A stretch of 64,000 bases of DNA, taken from assembly GCA_003224905.1 (NCBI GenBank), contig QIAA01000048.1:21938-85937 (forward strand), in the 5' to 3' direction. The notes beneath the pieces were generated by a model, which was not told the DNA's origin, did not search any database, and worked only from the letters and a program-made list of their open reading frames with translations. How positions within the stretch are numbered: the stretch's first letter is position 1; each line of letters begins with the position of its first letter. This stretch comes from Acidobacteriota bacterium (GTDB lineage Bacteria > Acidobacteriota > Terriglobia > Terriglobales > Acidobacteriaceae). Shown piece by piece: positions 35,879 through 46,245 of the stretch. The position numbers were made by a program, and so were the translations under genes.

Positions 35879-36319
35879 ATGCTTCTCTTTGGAAGTTCGA
35901 AGCTTGTGAATCCATCTACATACTTGCGGCCTGCGCGTCGTCCCGCTATTTCTAAGGAACTGCCGGGAACGACCTTGGAAAACCTTTATTGTCTTCGCTG
36001 CAATCGGGAGTTGGAGGCAGGGCACAAATCGGTTGCGGTCTATATGTTCGCGCAGACCGTGGGCGTAAGACCGCGCCAGAAATCGGCAGCACAGCGGATT
36101 TGTTTCTGCCCGCAGTGTTCTGTCTCGCTAGCCATGGGACCTCCACCGGAGGGTGCGTTTAATGTCGCGGCGTGGAAGATGATCCGCGAGGTCGTGAGCG
36201 CAGATCCAGCGCTGACCGCTGCAGCGTGGGAGACCCTGCGAGGAGTCGCAGGCCTGCTTTCGGATGGCGACGCCGCCAGCACTCTGCGTCCAACCGGCAG
36301 TGGATATTTTGAGTTCTGA
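35879..36319 (+). CDS. Hypothetical zinc-ribbon-like protein
   Basis: This 146-residue protein has two CxxC pairs (YCLRCNREL and FCPQCSVSL) about 45 residues apart, likely a zinc ribbon. Its C terminus is helical (AWKMIREVVSADPAL, WETLRGVAGLL). I do not recognise a family. The ATG has no strong ribosome site, so the start is uncertain. It converges with the response regulator gene. Confidence 0.6.
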   Translation: MLLFGSSKLVNPSTYLRPARRPAISKELPGTTLENLYCLRCNRELEAGHKSVAVYMFAQTVGVRPRQKSAAQRICFCPQCSVSLAMGPPPEGAFNVAAWKMIREVVSADPALTAAAWETLRGVAGLLSDGDAASTLRPTGSGYFEF

Positions 36320-36336
36320 CCGATCCGGCGAGGGAA

Positions 36337-36804
36337 CTAACTCTGAGTGAATCCAACAAGGAATGACCTATGTGGTGCGGGCGCTGGTTTTGGCTGTGGG
36401 AAGAATGTGCCGCCCGCAAGCACGGTCTCGATTGCCTGGAGCAGATCGCGAGCCGCGTCTCCCTTGGCGACCGCACCTCTGATCGCGTCACTCTGAAAAT
36501 GTTGAAACAAGTCTTCGGTCAAATGCAGAGAAAAGAGAATGATGGGTATGTTGGGCTGTTGTTTCGCGATCTCTGCCGAGGCTTCGAGTCCGTTCATGAC
36601 CGGCATGGTTATATCCATGATGATGACGTCCGGGAGAAATTGCAGGGCTTTTTCGATGGCCTCTCGTCCGTTCGCAGCGTCGGCGCAAACACTCCAACCG
36701 CTGCGGTTTTCTACCAGATTGCGGATTCCCAATCTCATGACTTCGTGGTCGTCAACCACGAGTACGCGAACACGTGATTGGGCAGCTTGAGGGATGCCTG
36801 ACAT
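36337..36804 (-). CDS. Receiver-domain response regulator (NarL-like)
   Basis: This protein of about 155 residues starts MSGIPQAAQSRVRVLVVDDH. It has the phospho-acceptor Asp in DVIIMDITMPVMNG, the Thr/Ser position in ILFSLH, and Lys in AVAKGDAARDL. There is no HTH output domain; the sequence ends in a Pro-rich tail (FFPQPKPAPAPH). The start is ATG 36804, with AGGAAC upstream. It acts by interaction or as a phosphate sink. No sensor kinase is nearby. Confidence 0.85.
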   Translation of the reverse strand: MSGIPQAAQSRVRVLVVDDHEVMRLGIRNLVENRSGWSVCADAANGREAIEKALQFLPDVIIMDITMPVMNGLEASAEIAKQQPNIPIILFSLHLTEDLFQHFQSDAIRGAVAKGDAARDLLQAIETVLAGGTFFPQPKPAPAPHRSFLVGFTQS

Positions 36805-37058
36805 GCAAATGTTCCTGATCTCTAAAACGCGCCAGAAAATATCACGGAGTTCTGAACCAGGCCTGGCCAGAAGAGAGGGCCTGCAGCTCCTGCGTTTAGT
36901 TGTGTTATCTCGCTGGTAACAATAATCTCTGACACACAAGGTGCCAATGGCCAAGTAGTGTGAGATTCGGCACAAAGGTGGTAGGGGGAACTATGTAGAC
37001 ACAATACGGCTCGCGCCGGGACTGCCAAGCATGTACGCGAGCCTTTGTGCGAGATTAC

Positions 37059-37370
37059 TTACGCCGTCTTTGCGGAGCCTGTCCCAGTATCGGTCTCTTC
37101 TCGAACTCGACCCACAGCTTCCTGAGCGCGTTTACCCAAGTCCTGGCCTTTTTCTTTGGCGTATTCGACACCCTGCCTTGCGCGGTCAGCGAGCCGGCTT
37201 CGCGTCTCTTCGCCTGAGTCAGGAGCGAAGAGAATGCCCACTGCGATGCCGGTGCCTAGACCAGCAAGAAACGCCGGAAGGCCTGAGTAGATTTGCTTGG
37301 GACGAACTTCCACGTCACCACTGAGAATTGCGCGCAGCAGTCGTAAAGTTTTCTCGGAATCAAATCGCAT
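37059..37370 (-). CDS. YtxH domain protein
   Basis: This protein of about 103 residues has a single glycine-rich hydrophobic helix (LPAFLAGLGTGIAVGILFAP) followed by an amphipathic charged tail (RLADRARQGVEYAKEKGQDL). This is the YtxH/gas-vesicle-like stress protein pattern. The ATG at 37370 has GAGGAGAAC upstream, better than the GTG at 37385. It is downstream of and co-directional with the large fusion gene. Confidence 0.82.
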   Translation of the reverse strand: MRFDSEKTLRLLRAILSGDVEVRPKQIYSGLPAFLAGLGTGIAVGILFAPDSGEETRSRLADRARQGVEYAKEKGQDLGKRAQEAVGRVREETDTGTGSAKTA

Positions 37371-37433
37371 AAATGTTCTCCTCACCGCACCGGCGCTGCC
37401 GTATGCAATCGTCCAAGATACGAAGATCCAGGT

Positions 37434-39203
37434 TCACGTGCAATCGGAGCAATCATGTAGAACCGGAGTGGAGTCTGCGGTACGGGTTTGTTGTCGTGCT
37501 TCCTCTCTGAAAACGGGGGTGCTCGTATTATTCACAACCCAGTTCTTTACGGTTTTGGACTTGGCGAAATTTCCTCGCTGCAATTCCTCTCGAACGCATG
37601 CAGAGTACCTGGCGTATGCGTTCTTTAGGCGAATTTCTTCTTCGGTTCCAGGCACGGTAGTCGCCGCCATTTTGCACCACGCGACACGAAAGACAGCGTA
37701 TGCCAGCTTGAACACGGAAAAGAGTGGCCGCGGATCCTTGCCGGTGAGCTGGTAAAAACGTGAAAGCAGAAACGAGGCGGCATCGGGAGGCAAGTTCCAC
37801 TCCACCGCTGCTCCAGCGAGATCCCAGGTGATGTCGATGGGCCCTGGAAAGAAATGATCATCTCCATGGCTGGCGCCGTCGGCTTTGAGCATGCGTCGAT
37901 TCGCCAGGCGGATCCACTCATGGGGTTGCATGCGCCCGTCCACGATGACTGGTAGCTCCGTGGCTAGCTGTGGCAAATCATTACTTGGTTCCACGTGAAA
38001 CTCACGAGTCAGGTTCGATTCCAACATCTGCTGAAGCGAGGTACATTGATTGCTTTCGGTACCGAACTCAGAAAGTCGAAAGGCACAATACCGGGCAATG
38101 CGCTCAAGCACATCCTCGGAGACCTCGGCGAATGACATAGGATGGCCGCTGATAACCGTGTAGCGGGAGAATCCGTCTCGCGCATCCTCGAACTGGGGGC
38201 CGAAGCGGGCCGCCGCAAGCCGCAGAGATCTTTCGCGGACCGCTGCACCCAGGGGGCCCATTCCTTCGAATTTGAAAATCTGAGTTCCGTCGGGCGAGAG
38301 AAATTTCAGACGCTCCATCTGAGGCCATGACTCCGGCCAGTGTCTCTCCGCGAAAAGGATTTTCCGCCATTCACCACCGCCTATGTAGGAGTAGTCCTTG
38401 AAATCCGTGAGCCTCACCTGGCGGGCCACACGGAAGCGGAACTTGCTCCACCTATTGGCCGCATCTTGAGCACAGAGCTCCCCAGGATCGACTTCCCGGG
38501 TTCCTAGAAATGTGATCCGGTCCAAGGGAACCCCGGCTTGCAGCAGCGCCTCGCCCACCGATAAGAAAGTGGAACCACTCCGGCCAGGTCCTTCGTCGAC
38601 AACGACGAAATCAGAGCCACGATCCAGGTGTTCCCGGATCCAGTCTTTTTGGTTATCGCTAAAAGTGGTGTTTCGTTCATACGGATGGCCATTGGGACGA
38701 ACCGTAATTCTGGAACCAGTTCGTCCTCGCGCTCTGAGAGCCGCGGTGACGATCGCGCTAAGCGTTGTCCCGATATTGCGAATGCCGATCACTGCGACGG
38801 TAGAACCCGACAGCGGGAGGCTATCTGCGGCAGCTACGAAGTCCAGGGGATGCACTGCGTAATAAGAAAAACCTTCGGGTGGCGAGGTCGGAATTGTGTC
38901 GGGGATTATCAGGTGTTCGAGCGCGGAAGCCGCATGCTTTAGCGAGTCTGGATGATGGATAAACAACGCGTCGCTGACGCTGTCGGTAACGGCTGCAGCG
39001 CTTTCACCTCCGGCGCTGCCGGTGTCAGCCAGTGCGGATTCCAGGGCTCCAGCCCGAATGATTGCCTCTGAAAGCCCCTGCTCATCGGCGGAACCCTCCA
39101 ACAGTTTGTCTAGACTCTGCCGCAGCTCTCGAACAAGAACTCTGCCCGAAACGAGACTGCGTGCATCGCGAAAAACCCAGAGGTCGGACTCGCTGGCTTG
39201 CAT
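37434..39203 (-). CDS. Phosphoribosyltransferase-like/kinase-like fusion, unknown function
   Basis: I cannot name this 589-residue protein. The N-terminal half has a PRTase-like fold: VAVIGIRNIGTTLSAIV, RITVRPNGHPYER, then FVVVDEGPGRSGSTFLS, which resembles a PRPP loop in which DEGPGRSGST replaces the usual DDxxTTGxT. The C-terminal half contains DGASHGDDHFFPGP and ITWDLAGAAVEW, resembling the catalytic loop (HGDxH) and DFG-like metal motif of aminoglycoside/choline kinases. The start lies 5 bases after the TamB stop. Its place behind tamA-tamB is probably incidental. Confidence 0.6.
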   Translation of the reverse strand: MQASESDLWVFRDARSLVSGRVLVRELRQSLDKLLEGSADEQGLSEAIIRAGALESALADTGSAGGESAAAVTDSVSDALFIHHPDSLKHAASALEHLIIPDTIPTSPPEGFSYYAVHPLDFVAAADSLPLSGSTVAVIGIRNIGTTLSAIVTAALRARGRTGSRITVRPNGHPYERNTTFSDNQKDWIREHLDRGSDFVVVDEGPGRSGSTFLSVGEALLQAGVPLDRITFLGTREVDPGELCAQDAANRWSKFRFRVARQVRLTDFKDYSYIGGGEWRKILFAERHWPESWPQMERLKFLSPDGTQIFKFEGMGPLGAAVRERSLRLAAARFGPQFEDARDGFSRYTVISGHPMSFAEVSEDVLERIARYCAFRLSEFGTESNQCTSLQQMLESNLTREFHVEPSNDLPQLATELPVIVDGRMQPHEWIRLANRRMLKADGASHGDDHFFPGPIDITWDLAGAAVEWNLPPDAASFLLSRFYQLTGKDPRPLFSVFKLAYAVFRVAWCKMAATTVPGTEEEIRLKNAYARYSACVREELQRGNFAKSKTVKNWVVNNTSTPVFREEARQQTRTADSTPVLHDCSDCT

Positions 39204-39208
39204 GCGAT

Positions 39209-42200
39209 TTAGAAAGTTGAATGAAATTTGCCGTCTACTGAGAAGCCGCCGCTAGCGTCGCGGGTTGCGCTGACGGACCAACGTTTGTTGATCTGATATT
39301 CGCCTTGCACAATCTCCTGCTCGGCCGAAGTAATGTCGGTTGAAAAAGTGAACAGAAAGTTCTTGGTGACTCGCTGCTGGAGAGCAACCCGAGCCGATGG
39401 ATTTGAATTGTTTCCGCCAAGCAGCGGGTCAATCTGCAGACTGGAAAGGCCTGCGAGCTTCTCCATCTTGCCGCTGACCTGGCTGGCGAGGCCGTTGGCA
39501 ATTACGGAATTCGCGCCCATGCTCGGCGGCGCCGCCTCTTCTGTGGTTTGGCCCCGCGCAATCAGGTTAATGATATCGACGGGCGGCAGTGGCGGGTCTG
39601 AAACATAGCTGGTTCTGAGTTTCTCCACCGGCCCAATGACGGTGAGACTCAGGTTGTATTGGTTGATCGTAGTGGTGATGAGCATGTTCACGACCGGCGT
39701 AGTGCGATTCGGATCCGTGAAATTTACGATGGCTCGCTCGATCTGATAACGCCGCTTCATGAAGAAGAGCTCGCCGGAGGTCAGCTCGGTGCGCCCGACA
39801 ATCACCGGGTTCGAAGCGGTTCCGATCACACGCAGGTTTGCCTGGCCTTCAAGGCTCAGTTCAGAGCTTACTGCGGCCAGTTGTGCCGTAGATTGCACCG
39901 CAATGTTGAGTTTCACCTTGTCCGCAAACGTGTTGCCTGCCGGCGGAGGTGCATTCCCGCTGAATTGGCTCGTGAAATCCGCAATATCGAAGTCTTTGCT
40001 GAACCCCAGGCTGTCAATCAATACGCGGCCATCAAGGCTTGCAGCGTCCGAGTTGCCGGCAAAGGTTAAGTCGCTATTTATAAGCGAGCGCATTCCTTCG
40101 GGATACCGTAAGCGCACCGACTTGGCACTGACCGCCACGTTCATCTGCAATTGTGGCCGCAGGGCGATCCCGCCAGTCGCCGTGATGTCTCCGCCGCCCA
40201 TCTGCCCTGTCAGTTGAGTGATTTGCAACCGATTGTCGGCCAGTGTCAGTGTTCCGTTCACTTTGTCGAGACCGACCGGCACACTCAGTGTCGATAAGGC
40301 AACATCCTGCAAGCGGATGTCACCTTGAACTTCGGGATGCTGAGTACTCCCGCCACCATGTAGGTTAATGTTAAGCGAGCCCGAACTTTTCAAGTCGGAG
40401 CTCAACATCCGCAGCAGCCGCAAATTAACATCACCCTGAGCGGTCAGCGTCAGAGGCGCCGTGTTCTGCAGCGGAACGTTGCCTTGAAAGCGCAGGGAAG
40501 TATCTGTTCCTTGAATCTCTCCCGGCTGAAGAGTAATCACAGAGTTGGCGTAATCCACGCGAATGGGCCGCGCGCTGGCGATTTGCATTGCCTGGTAGCT
40601 GGCACTCAGTGTCGGAATCACCACGTGTGCTTCCATCTGAGCGGTGTTCTTTATCGGCCCCTTTACGGTGGCGTGCATCTCCATTTGTCCCTGCATATCC
40701 GATGGGACAGTCGGTACGTACACGGCTACGAGTGAAGTGACCGCAACTGTAGTTGTGTCGAAGGAAGCTGTCGTGTAGTAGTCGCCGGTTAGATTTACGT
40801 TAGCGTGAGCCTTCACGGTGGCATTCGCAATTCCGGAAACAAAGGCCAGCTCCGCGTGCTGGTTGGCGAGGTTGGCGTCGGCCTTAATGTCCGTAATGAC
40901 GGTTTGCCGATATTGGAGCTGGGGAATTTCAACCGTGGCGGTGAGCTGCGGATTGTCAAACGTTCCCGATCCGCGTGCCGTGGCCTTCAGAATGCCCGTC
41001 AGATCCACGCCTTTGGCCTGCAGCGCCTCGAGGAGCTCAAGATTGATTGACGGCGCATCCAGTTGCAGTTCGTATGCTTTTGTTTTCGGATGCAGGACCA
41101 CATTGGCCTGTGCGCTGCCTGCCGGGACCTTCAGGTTGAGAACCGAGCTTACAGCGTCGCCGGTGCCTTGAGCTTGTAGCGTGAGATTCTGAATTTCCTC
41201 ATTGAAGGCTTTCGCGTTGATCAAGCGAACTGAGCCATTACCTAACGGATTGAGCTGGCTCCCACGCAGAGTCAAGTCAGCTGAAACATCGCCGGAAACG
41301 GGATAATGAAATCCCGCCAGCTGCTGCAGTTGCGCTACACTCATTTCCCGCACCGAGAGATTCGCCGCGATCGGATTCGAAGGAAGGTAGGACCAGTCGC
41401 GTAAGCCGACTGTGAACGCAAAGTACACCTGTCCCCGCGTCGCGCTCAGCAGAGAGCCGTTCTGTAGCTTGAACTCTGACGGACTTGCCTGAGCATCCAC
41501 TCGCAGCGTGCTCCATCGGCTGTTCTCCACAGCCAGGTTTTGTGCAGTAAGATTGGCATTGACACTGGGCTTCTTCAGCGAGCCTCGCACGGTTGCGTTG
41601 GCCGCAAGGGAACCCGAAATGCGCGGCATCTTGGATCCCGGCTGCGGAGGTCGCAGCGCGGATGCGAGCGCAGCCAACTCTGAGATGTCGCTGCTCCTGA
41701 ATTGAATCCCGAGATTAGAGCGGTCGCTCACCTCCCCGTTGGCTACAACCGAACTGGCCCTCGTACGGATTACCGTCTGGTTCAGTGCAAGCGTGCTTCG
41801 CCGGCCATCGTATTTTGCGTGTACTACGCCATTCAGTGGGATGGAAGGTCCAGCACCTGCCGAGGCCTGCTGAAGGGCTGCGGAGATGGTGAGATCGGAC
41901 TGCGCTTTTACGTTGCTAACACTGCCGGTCCATGCGGCCTGGGTGGTTCCCTCGATGGTTCCGGTAAGAGGCAACTGCTTGAGGGAGGCAACGTTCAGCG
42001 TTGCTCTGGCTGCGTCGATTGAGATGCCGCGCAGAGATGCGCGCACGTTTGACGCAGGCGTGGTATCGAGATTCCTCATGTCCAGCTCTGCCGCCAATTG
42101 CCCTCCGAAAAGATTCACGGCAACATCGCGGGCTTTCAGATCGCCATTTTTGAGCTGGTATTTTCCCCGGAGCGCTCGCAGGTCGATTCGGCCACTGGTT

Positions 42201-43132
42201 GAGGCGATCAGGAGCGCATTGCTGTTAAGGCTTCCGTCAACCGAGACACTTCTGAGAAATGGCTGATTCTCTTTGCTGGCGTAATGAATGTTGCCCGCTA
42301 GGACCAGATCTCCAGCCGTAGAGGCGGCCTGCGAGAGTCCGGCGAAATCCTGTGTATGAATCAGAAAGTGATAGGAGCCATTGACGTCAGGATTGCTGTA
42401 GTTGCCGACTTGCGCCTGCACAGAGAGGCGTGATCCTCCAATGGTGAAAACAGCGGGGTTGAGGGACAGCTCCGAAGGACTGGCGCTGAACTGCGCCTCC
42501 AACATGTGGGGCAGTGGGGCAAGCTGCCCATACTTTACGCGTCCGTCGTGGTACGAAATCGCGCCGCGATAACGTTTGGGCAGAAAGTCGAAGTTGATCT
42601 CTGTGCGCAAATCGTGCAAGTCTGCGTCCATCGCGTGCGCGCGATCGTTGTAGTAAATCTCGCCGCGATTGAGCAGCACATGTCCCACCGCCAAGTCGAA
42701 AATATTGGTTTGATTGTTTGATTTCGGCGCCTGCGACTGCGGGATATTGTTTTTTCCGTCGCTGCTCACCAGGAGATTTATTACCGGATGCTCCAGCACA
42801 AGCTCGTTCAGGTTCACCTTGTGCTGCAGCACCGAGAGAATCTTCAGCCCGACACTTAACTTGTCCAGTTGTATCAGCGGTTTTTGCCCGGCAGGCTCGG
42901 TTCCGTGAATCACCACACCATACACGTTTGCTCGTAGAGCAGAGAGGTGAACATCGAAGTTCTGGATTTCGACTCTGCCGCCGGTGGTTTCGCCAGTCTT
43001 CTGGACGATCTTGGCGATTACGTAGCGGTGGAATCCCTGGCTTCTAAGCAGAAAGAATCCGCCGACAAATACGAAAACCACCAATAAAAGTATGATTCCT
43101 GCAGTCCAACCTATGATCCGTTTCCAATTCAT
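39209..43132 (-). CDS. tamB: Translocation and assembly module subunit TamB
   Basis: This 1307-residue inner-membrane-anchored protein has an N-terminal helix (IIGWTAGIILLLVVFVFVGG) and a long beta-rich body of AsmA/TamB repeats. The conserved C-terminal DUF490 region includes GRTELTSGELFFMKRRYQIE and INLIARGQTTEE. TamB forms a hydrophobic groove across the periplasm for outer-membrane protein or lipid transport. It lies 24 bases after the Omp85 gene on the same strand, the classical tamA-tamB pair. Confidence 0.93.
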   Translation of the reverse strand: MNWKRIIGWTAGIILLLVVFVFVGGFFLLRSQGFHRYVIAKIVQKTGETTGGRVEIQNFDVHLSALRANVYGVVIHGTEPAGQKPLIQLDKLSVGLKILSVLQHKVNLNELVLEHPVINLLVSSDGKNNIPQSQAPKSNNQTNIFDLAVGHVLLNRGEIYYNDRAHAMDADLHDLRTEINFDFLPKRYRGAISYHDGRVKYGQLAPLPHMLEAQFSASPSELSLNPAVFTIGGSRLSVQAQVGNYSNPDVNGSYHFLIHTQDFAGLSQAASTAGDLVLAGNIHYASKENQPFLRSVSVDGSLNSNALLIASTSGRIDLRALRGKYQLKNGDLKARDVAVNLFGGQLAAELDMRNLDTTPASNVRASLRGISIDAARATLNVASLKQLPLTGTIEGTTQAAWTGSVSNVKAQSDLTISAALQQASAGAGPSIPLNGVVHAKYDGRRSTLALNQTVIRTRASSVVANGEVSDRSNLGIQFRSSDISELAALASALRPPQPGSKMPRISGSLAANATVRGSLKKPSVNANLTAQNLAVENSRWSTLRVDAQASPSEFKLQNGSLLSATRGQVYFAFTVGLRDWSYLPSNPIAANLSVREMSVAQLQQLAGFHYPVSGDVSADLTLRGSQLNPLGNGSVRLINAKAFNEEIQNLTLQAQGTGDAVSSVLNLKVPAGSAQANVVLHPKTKAYELQLDAPSINLELLEALQAKGVDLTGILKATARGSGTFDNPQLTATVEIPQLQYRQTVITDIKADANLANQHAELAFVSGIANATVKAHANVNLTGDYYTTASFDTTTVAVTSLVAVYVPTVPSDMQGQMEMHATVKGPIKNTAQMEAHVVIPTLSASYQAMQIASARPIRVDYANSVITLQPGEIQGTDTSLRFQGNVPLQNTAPLTLTAQGDVNLRLLRMLSSDLKSSGSLNINLHGGGSTQHPEVQGDIRLQDVALSTLSVPVGLDKVNGTLTLADNRLQITQLTGQMGGGDITATGGIALRPQLQMNVAVSAKSVRLRYPEGMRSLINSDLTFAGNSDAASLDGRVLIDSLGFSKDFDIADFTSQFSGNAPPPAGNTFADKVKLNIAVQSTAQLAAVSSELSLEGQANLRVIGTASNPVIVGRTELTSGELFFMKRRYQIERAIVNFTDPNRTTPVVNMLITTTINQYNLSLTVIGPVEKLRTSYVSDPPLPPVDIINLIARGQTTEEAAPPSMGANSVIANGLASQVSGKMEKLAGLSSLQIDPLLGGNNSNPSARVALQQRVTKNFLFTFSTDITSAEQEIVQGEYQINKRWSVSATRDASGGFSVDGKFHSTF

Positions 43133-43156
43133 GACTGCACACCTGCTGCATATTTT

Positions 43157-46078
43157 TTAGAATGCCTGCCCTAACGTAATAAAGAACTGAGTGGCCTTGA
43201 TGCCGGTTACAGGATTCAAGTTGTGTCCAATATCGAAACGCACAGGGCCGATGGGAGTGTTGTACCTCAGGCCGAACCCGACGGTGTTACTGTAGTCACT
43301 TACAAAGCGCTTTATGCTGATGGGGCCGTAGACGTTACCGCCGTCGTAAAACAGCACTACGCCGAGCCCGTCCTTGATTTGCGATAGCGGAATTCGAAGC
43401 TCCGAATTCAGAATGAACAGCTGTCTTCCGCCGACTGGCACGCGAATCAGGTCACAAGTACTCTTGTCAGCCGGGTTGCTGCACACTGGCACCGCGCGTT
43501 GCGGTCCGGCGCTGTTGATTGGAAATCCACGGAGCGTGGTTCCGCCCCCAGAGAAGAAGCGCTCGCTGGCAGGAATGTTGCTATCCCCATACGCTTTTGC
43601 GAGCCCCAGACGGATACTATTCGCCCACACGAAGGAATGCACCGGTTTGTAGTAGGCGTACTGCCCCAGCATGCGCGCAAAACCGGCGCTCGAACCAAGA
43701 AAGCCCGGCGTGATTCCCAGGTCCAAGGTTTCGTAGCGGCCCTGGTGCGCGTCCAGCGGCTTGTCACGGGTGTCGTGGATCAACGTTCCTGAAACCGTTG
43801 ATAGACGTACGGAACGATCTTCGGGCAACACGATCTGCGGAACGAGCACGTCAGTCAGCGACGTCTTCTCGAATCGATACCGCACCTGCAGCGTGGTTGT
43901 TCTCTCTTTATCGAGGGTTCGTTCAAGCTGCCAGGAAGCCGCTCCCATCCGTGCAGTGAATAGGGGATTCTCAGTTGTGCGTTCAGCCGAAAGCGTCACC
44001 ATCGATCGCCAATGGGTGAGGCGGAATCGTGGATCGATGTAGGTGGCCAGCAGCCGCTGATCAAGCCGTGCCATGAGAAGTGAAACGGAGCCTGTCTCGC
44101 CGAGCCCAAGAAGGTTGCGGCGCGTGAACTCTACCGTGCCGCGCGGACTGGCGAAGGTCCGCTCGCTGGGAACAATTTTTGCATTGCCAAGTCCAACGGT
44201 CGGCAGGCCGGGAACTGCCAGCGTTCCGGCAGGCACGTTTCCACCTCTGCGGGATATTTCAAAGCCAAATCCATAGGTGAGCGTGTTGCGCTTGGACTCG
44301 TGTACTTTTATCAGCGCTTCTTCATCCTGCTGGGTGGTGATTTGCTTTCGCGGACCAACGCTCGCCCAGTCGAAGATTCCCAGGTTGTACAGCTCGCTCT
44401 CTGCGGCCAAGAGTTTGCCCTGGCTCAGCGGCGTTTCGGGGGCGATATCGACAGTTTTTGTGAGCAGCGATTTGCGCGTCACCTTATGGCCCAAAAACAC
44501 CACCTCACTCACCCGGACCTGCTGGTGCTCCACGACGGCGTAGGTAATGTCAACCTGGTGCGGGTCATCAGCATGCCGGCTGATATTGCCCTTCACCTCC
44601 GCATTCAGATATCCGCGATTCAGATAGACGGCAAGAATTTGACTGCGGTCATCCGACAGACGTTTCGGAGAGAAGGGCGCGCTGGAGTGAGCTTGAAACC
44701 CGCTCGCGGGCGTGAGTTCGTTCAGTGGAATGCTTGTATTTCCTTCAACCTTCATTGAATTGACAACGGTCCGCGGGCCTTCAAAGATTTGGAAGGAAAC
44801 ATCGATATCGGGCTCGTTGTCGACAACTTCGGGCGTGACCTTTGCTTCCTCGAAGCCAGCATTGAGATAAAGTGCTTCGATATTGTTCACACTCTTTCGC
44901 AGCAGCGCGTCGCTGAAACTGCCACGAGATAGGAAATGATGTTGGGCGATTGCAAGTCCCGCCCTCAGCTCATCATCATCCAGGTCGCGATTTCCCTGGA
45001 AGGAGATGTCATCCACTCTGTGCTTCGCGCCTTTGGTGATGTCGTACACCAGCGAAATCTTTTCCGGCTCCCGCTTGAATATGGTCTTCACCTGAACGTC
45101 AAAGTAGCCCTTTTCCTGAAAAAAGTTGATTAGATTGCGTTGTCCTTCGTTCACCAGGTCGCGGTCAATGGTGCCTTCCTCATAGATGGGAATGAGTTTC
45201 TTCTTTCGTCTGCCGCCCACAAAAGGAAAATTTGAAAGCCGCGCGCCCGTGGTGCGCACGCTCACTACCGGTCCTGGCGTGACAATGATCGAGATATCGG
45301 CGTGGTTGTTCTCGGGATGGTACTGCGTCGGATTTACGTTGACTCTGTAAGCTAACCGTTGTTCCTTGGCTAGGCGTTTTTTCAGCAGACCGACACCGGC
45401 GTTCAACCGCTCCACGCTGTAATTTTTGCCGGGCTTTAATGCGGCATGTGTTATCAGCGCGCGTAATGTACGCATGGAATGCAGCAAGCGCGCGTTCTCC
45501 TCCGGTGAAGCTCCTTGTACATTCACCTTGCCAATATGTGCGCGCTTGCCCAGCGCAATGTTGAAATTAATATTGGCGAGTTGGTGAGCTTCATCGAGCT
45601 GCGTATCCGGCGTTACCTTCGCCTGAAAAAAACCATTTGTATGTAGAAAATTCTCCAGCGCTGAGGCTGCCTGTGGAATCCGGTCCTTGTCATAGACCTC
45701 TTGATCCGGAAGATTCATAACCTGCAGCAACCGCGTGTAAGTAAAGGCCTTGTGCGCACCCGGAAACTGCAGCATGCCGATGTAAAATGCAGGTTCCAGG
45801 ACAAAGCTGACCTGCAGCCCAGCAGGATCTGGTTTGACCTTCACATCCACTTTGTTGAATCTGCCAGTGCCTTTTAAAGCTGCAACGCTGGCCTGGACCT
45901 TTTGCTCTGAATACGGCTCGCCGGCTGCTTGTTGGACCAGTGACCGAAAACTCTCGACATCGATGCGCGGGTCAGCCACCAGGTCGATGGATCCCACCTT
46001 CTGCCCTTCGTAGGCGACTTGGGCAGCCGCCGCGTAAGACAGGCCGAGAAAAATCAGCAGACTAGTCAACCAGCGCAT
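43157..46078 (-). CDS. tamA: Omp85-family outer membrane protein (TamA/BamA-like)
   Basis: This protein of about 973 residues has a signal peptide (MRWLTSLLIFLGLSYAAAAQ), a series of POTRA domains up to about residue 570, and a C-terminal beta-barrel with the Omp85 motif region SERFFSGGGTTLRGFP and PVRFDIGHNLN. It ends in Phe (QFFITLGQAF), the outer-membrane beta-signal. The frame opens further to 46129, but ATG 46078 begins the signal peptide. TamA and TamB form one envelope-transport unit. The POTRA region is long for TamA, so a BamA-like mix is possible. Confidence 0.9.
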   Translation of the reverse strand: MRWLTSLLIFLGLSYAAAAQVAYEGQKVGSIDLVADPRIDVESFRSLVQQAAGEPYSEQKVQASVAALKGTGRFNKVDVKVKPDPAGLQVSFVLEPAFYIGMLQFPGAHKAFTYTRLLQVMNLPDQEVYDKDRIPQAASALENFLHTNGFFQAKVTPDTQLDEAHQLANINFNIALGKRAHIGKVNVQGASPEENARLLHSMRTLRALITHAALKPGKNYSVERLNAGVGLLKKRLAKEQRLAYRVNVNPTQYHPENNHADISIIVTPGPVVSVRTTGARLSNFPFVGGRRKKKLIPIYEEGTIDRDLVNEGQRNLINFFQEKGYFDVQVKTIFKREPEKISLVYDITKGAKHRVDDISFQGNRDLDDDELRAGLAIAQHHFLSRGSFSDALLRKSVNNIEALYLNAGFEEAKVTPEVVDNEPDIDVSFQIFEGPRTVVNSMKVEGNTSIPLNELTPASGFQAHSSAPFSPKRLSDDRSQILAVYLNRGYLNAEVKGNISRHADDPHQVDITYAVVEHQQVRVSEVVFLGHKVTRKSLLTKTVDIAPETPLSQGKLLAAESELYNLGIFDWASVGPRKQITTQQDEEALIKVHESKRNTLTYGFGFEISRRGGNVPAGTLAVPGLPTVGLGNAKIVPSERTFASPRGTVEFTRRNLLGLGETGSVSLLMARLDQRLLATYIDPRFRLTHWRSMVTLSAERTTENPLFTARMGAASWQLERTLDKERTTTLQVRYRFEKTSLTDVLVPQIVLPEDRSVRLSTVSGTLIHDTRDKPLDAHQGRYETLDLGITPGFLGSSAGFARMLGQYAYYKPVHSFVWANSIRLGLAKAYGDSNIPASERFFSGGGTTLRGFPINSAGPQRAVPVCSNPADKSTCDLIRVPVGGRQLFILNSELRIPLSQIKDGLGVVLFYDGGNVYGPISIKRFVSDYSNTVGFGLRYNTPIGPVRFDIGHNLNPVTGIKATQFFITLGQAF

Positions 46079-46245
46079 ATTGGCCCAAAGGACTTGCTGA
46101 ATCACTCCGTCCGGAGCGCCTGCGCGCAAGAAGAGCCGAGCGCATGAATGAAGAGCGGCACTCCCGGCGGTGGTAGATGCATGTGATGCGACGGAGTAGG
46201 CGCTAGATGTCTTGGAATAATTGAGAATGCGGCCTCAATATCAAT

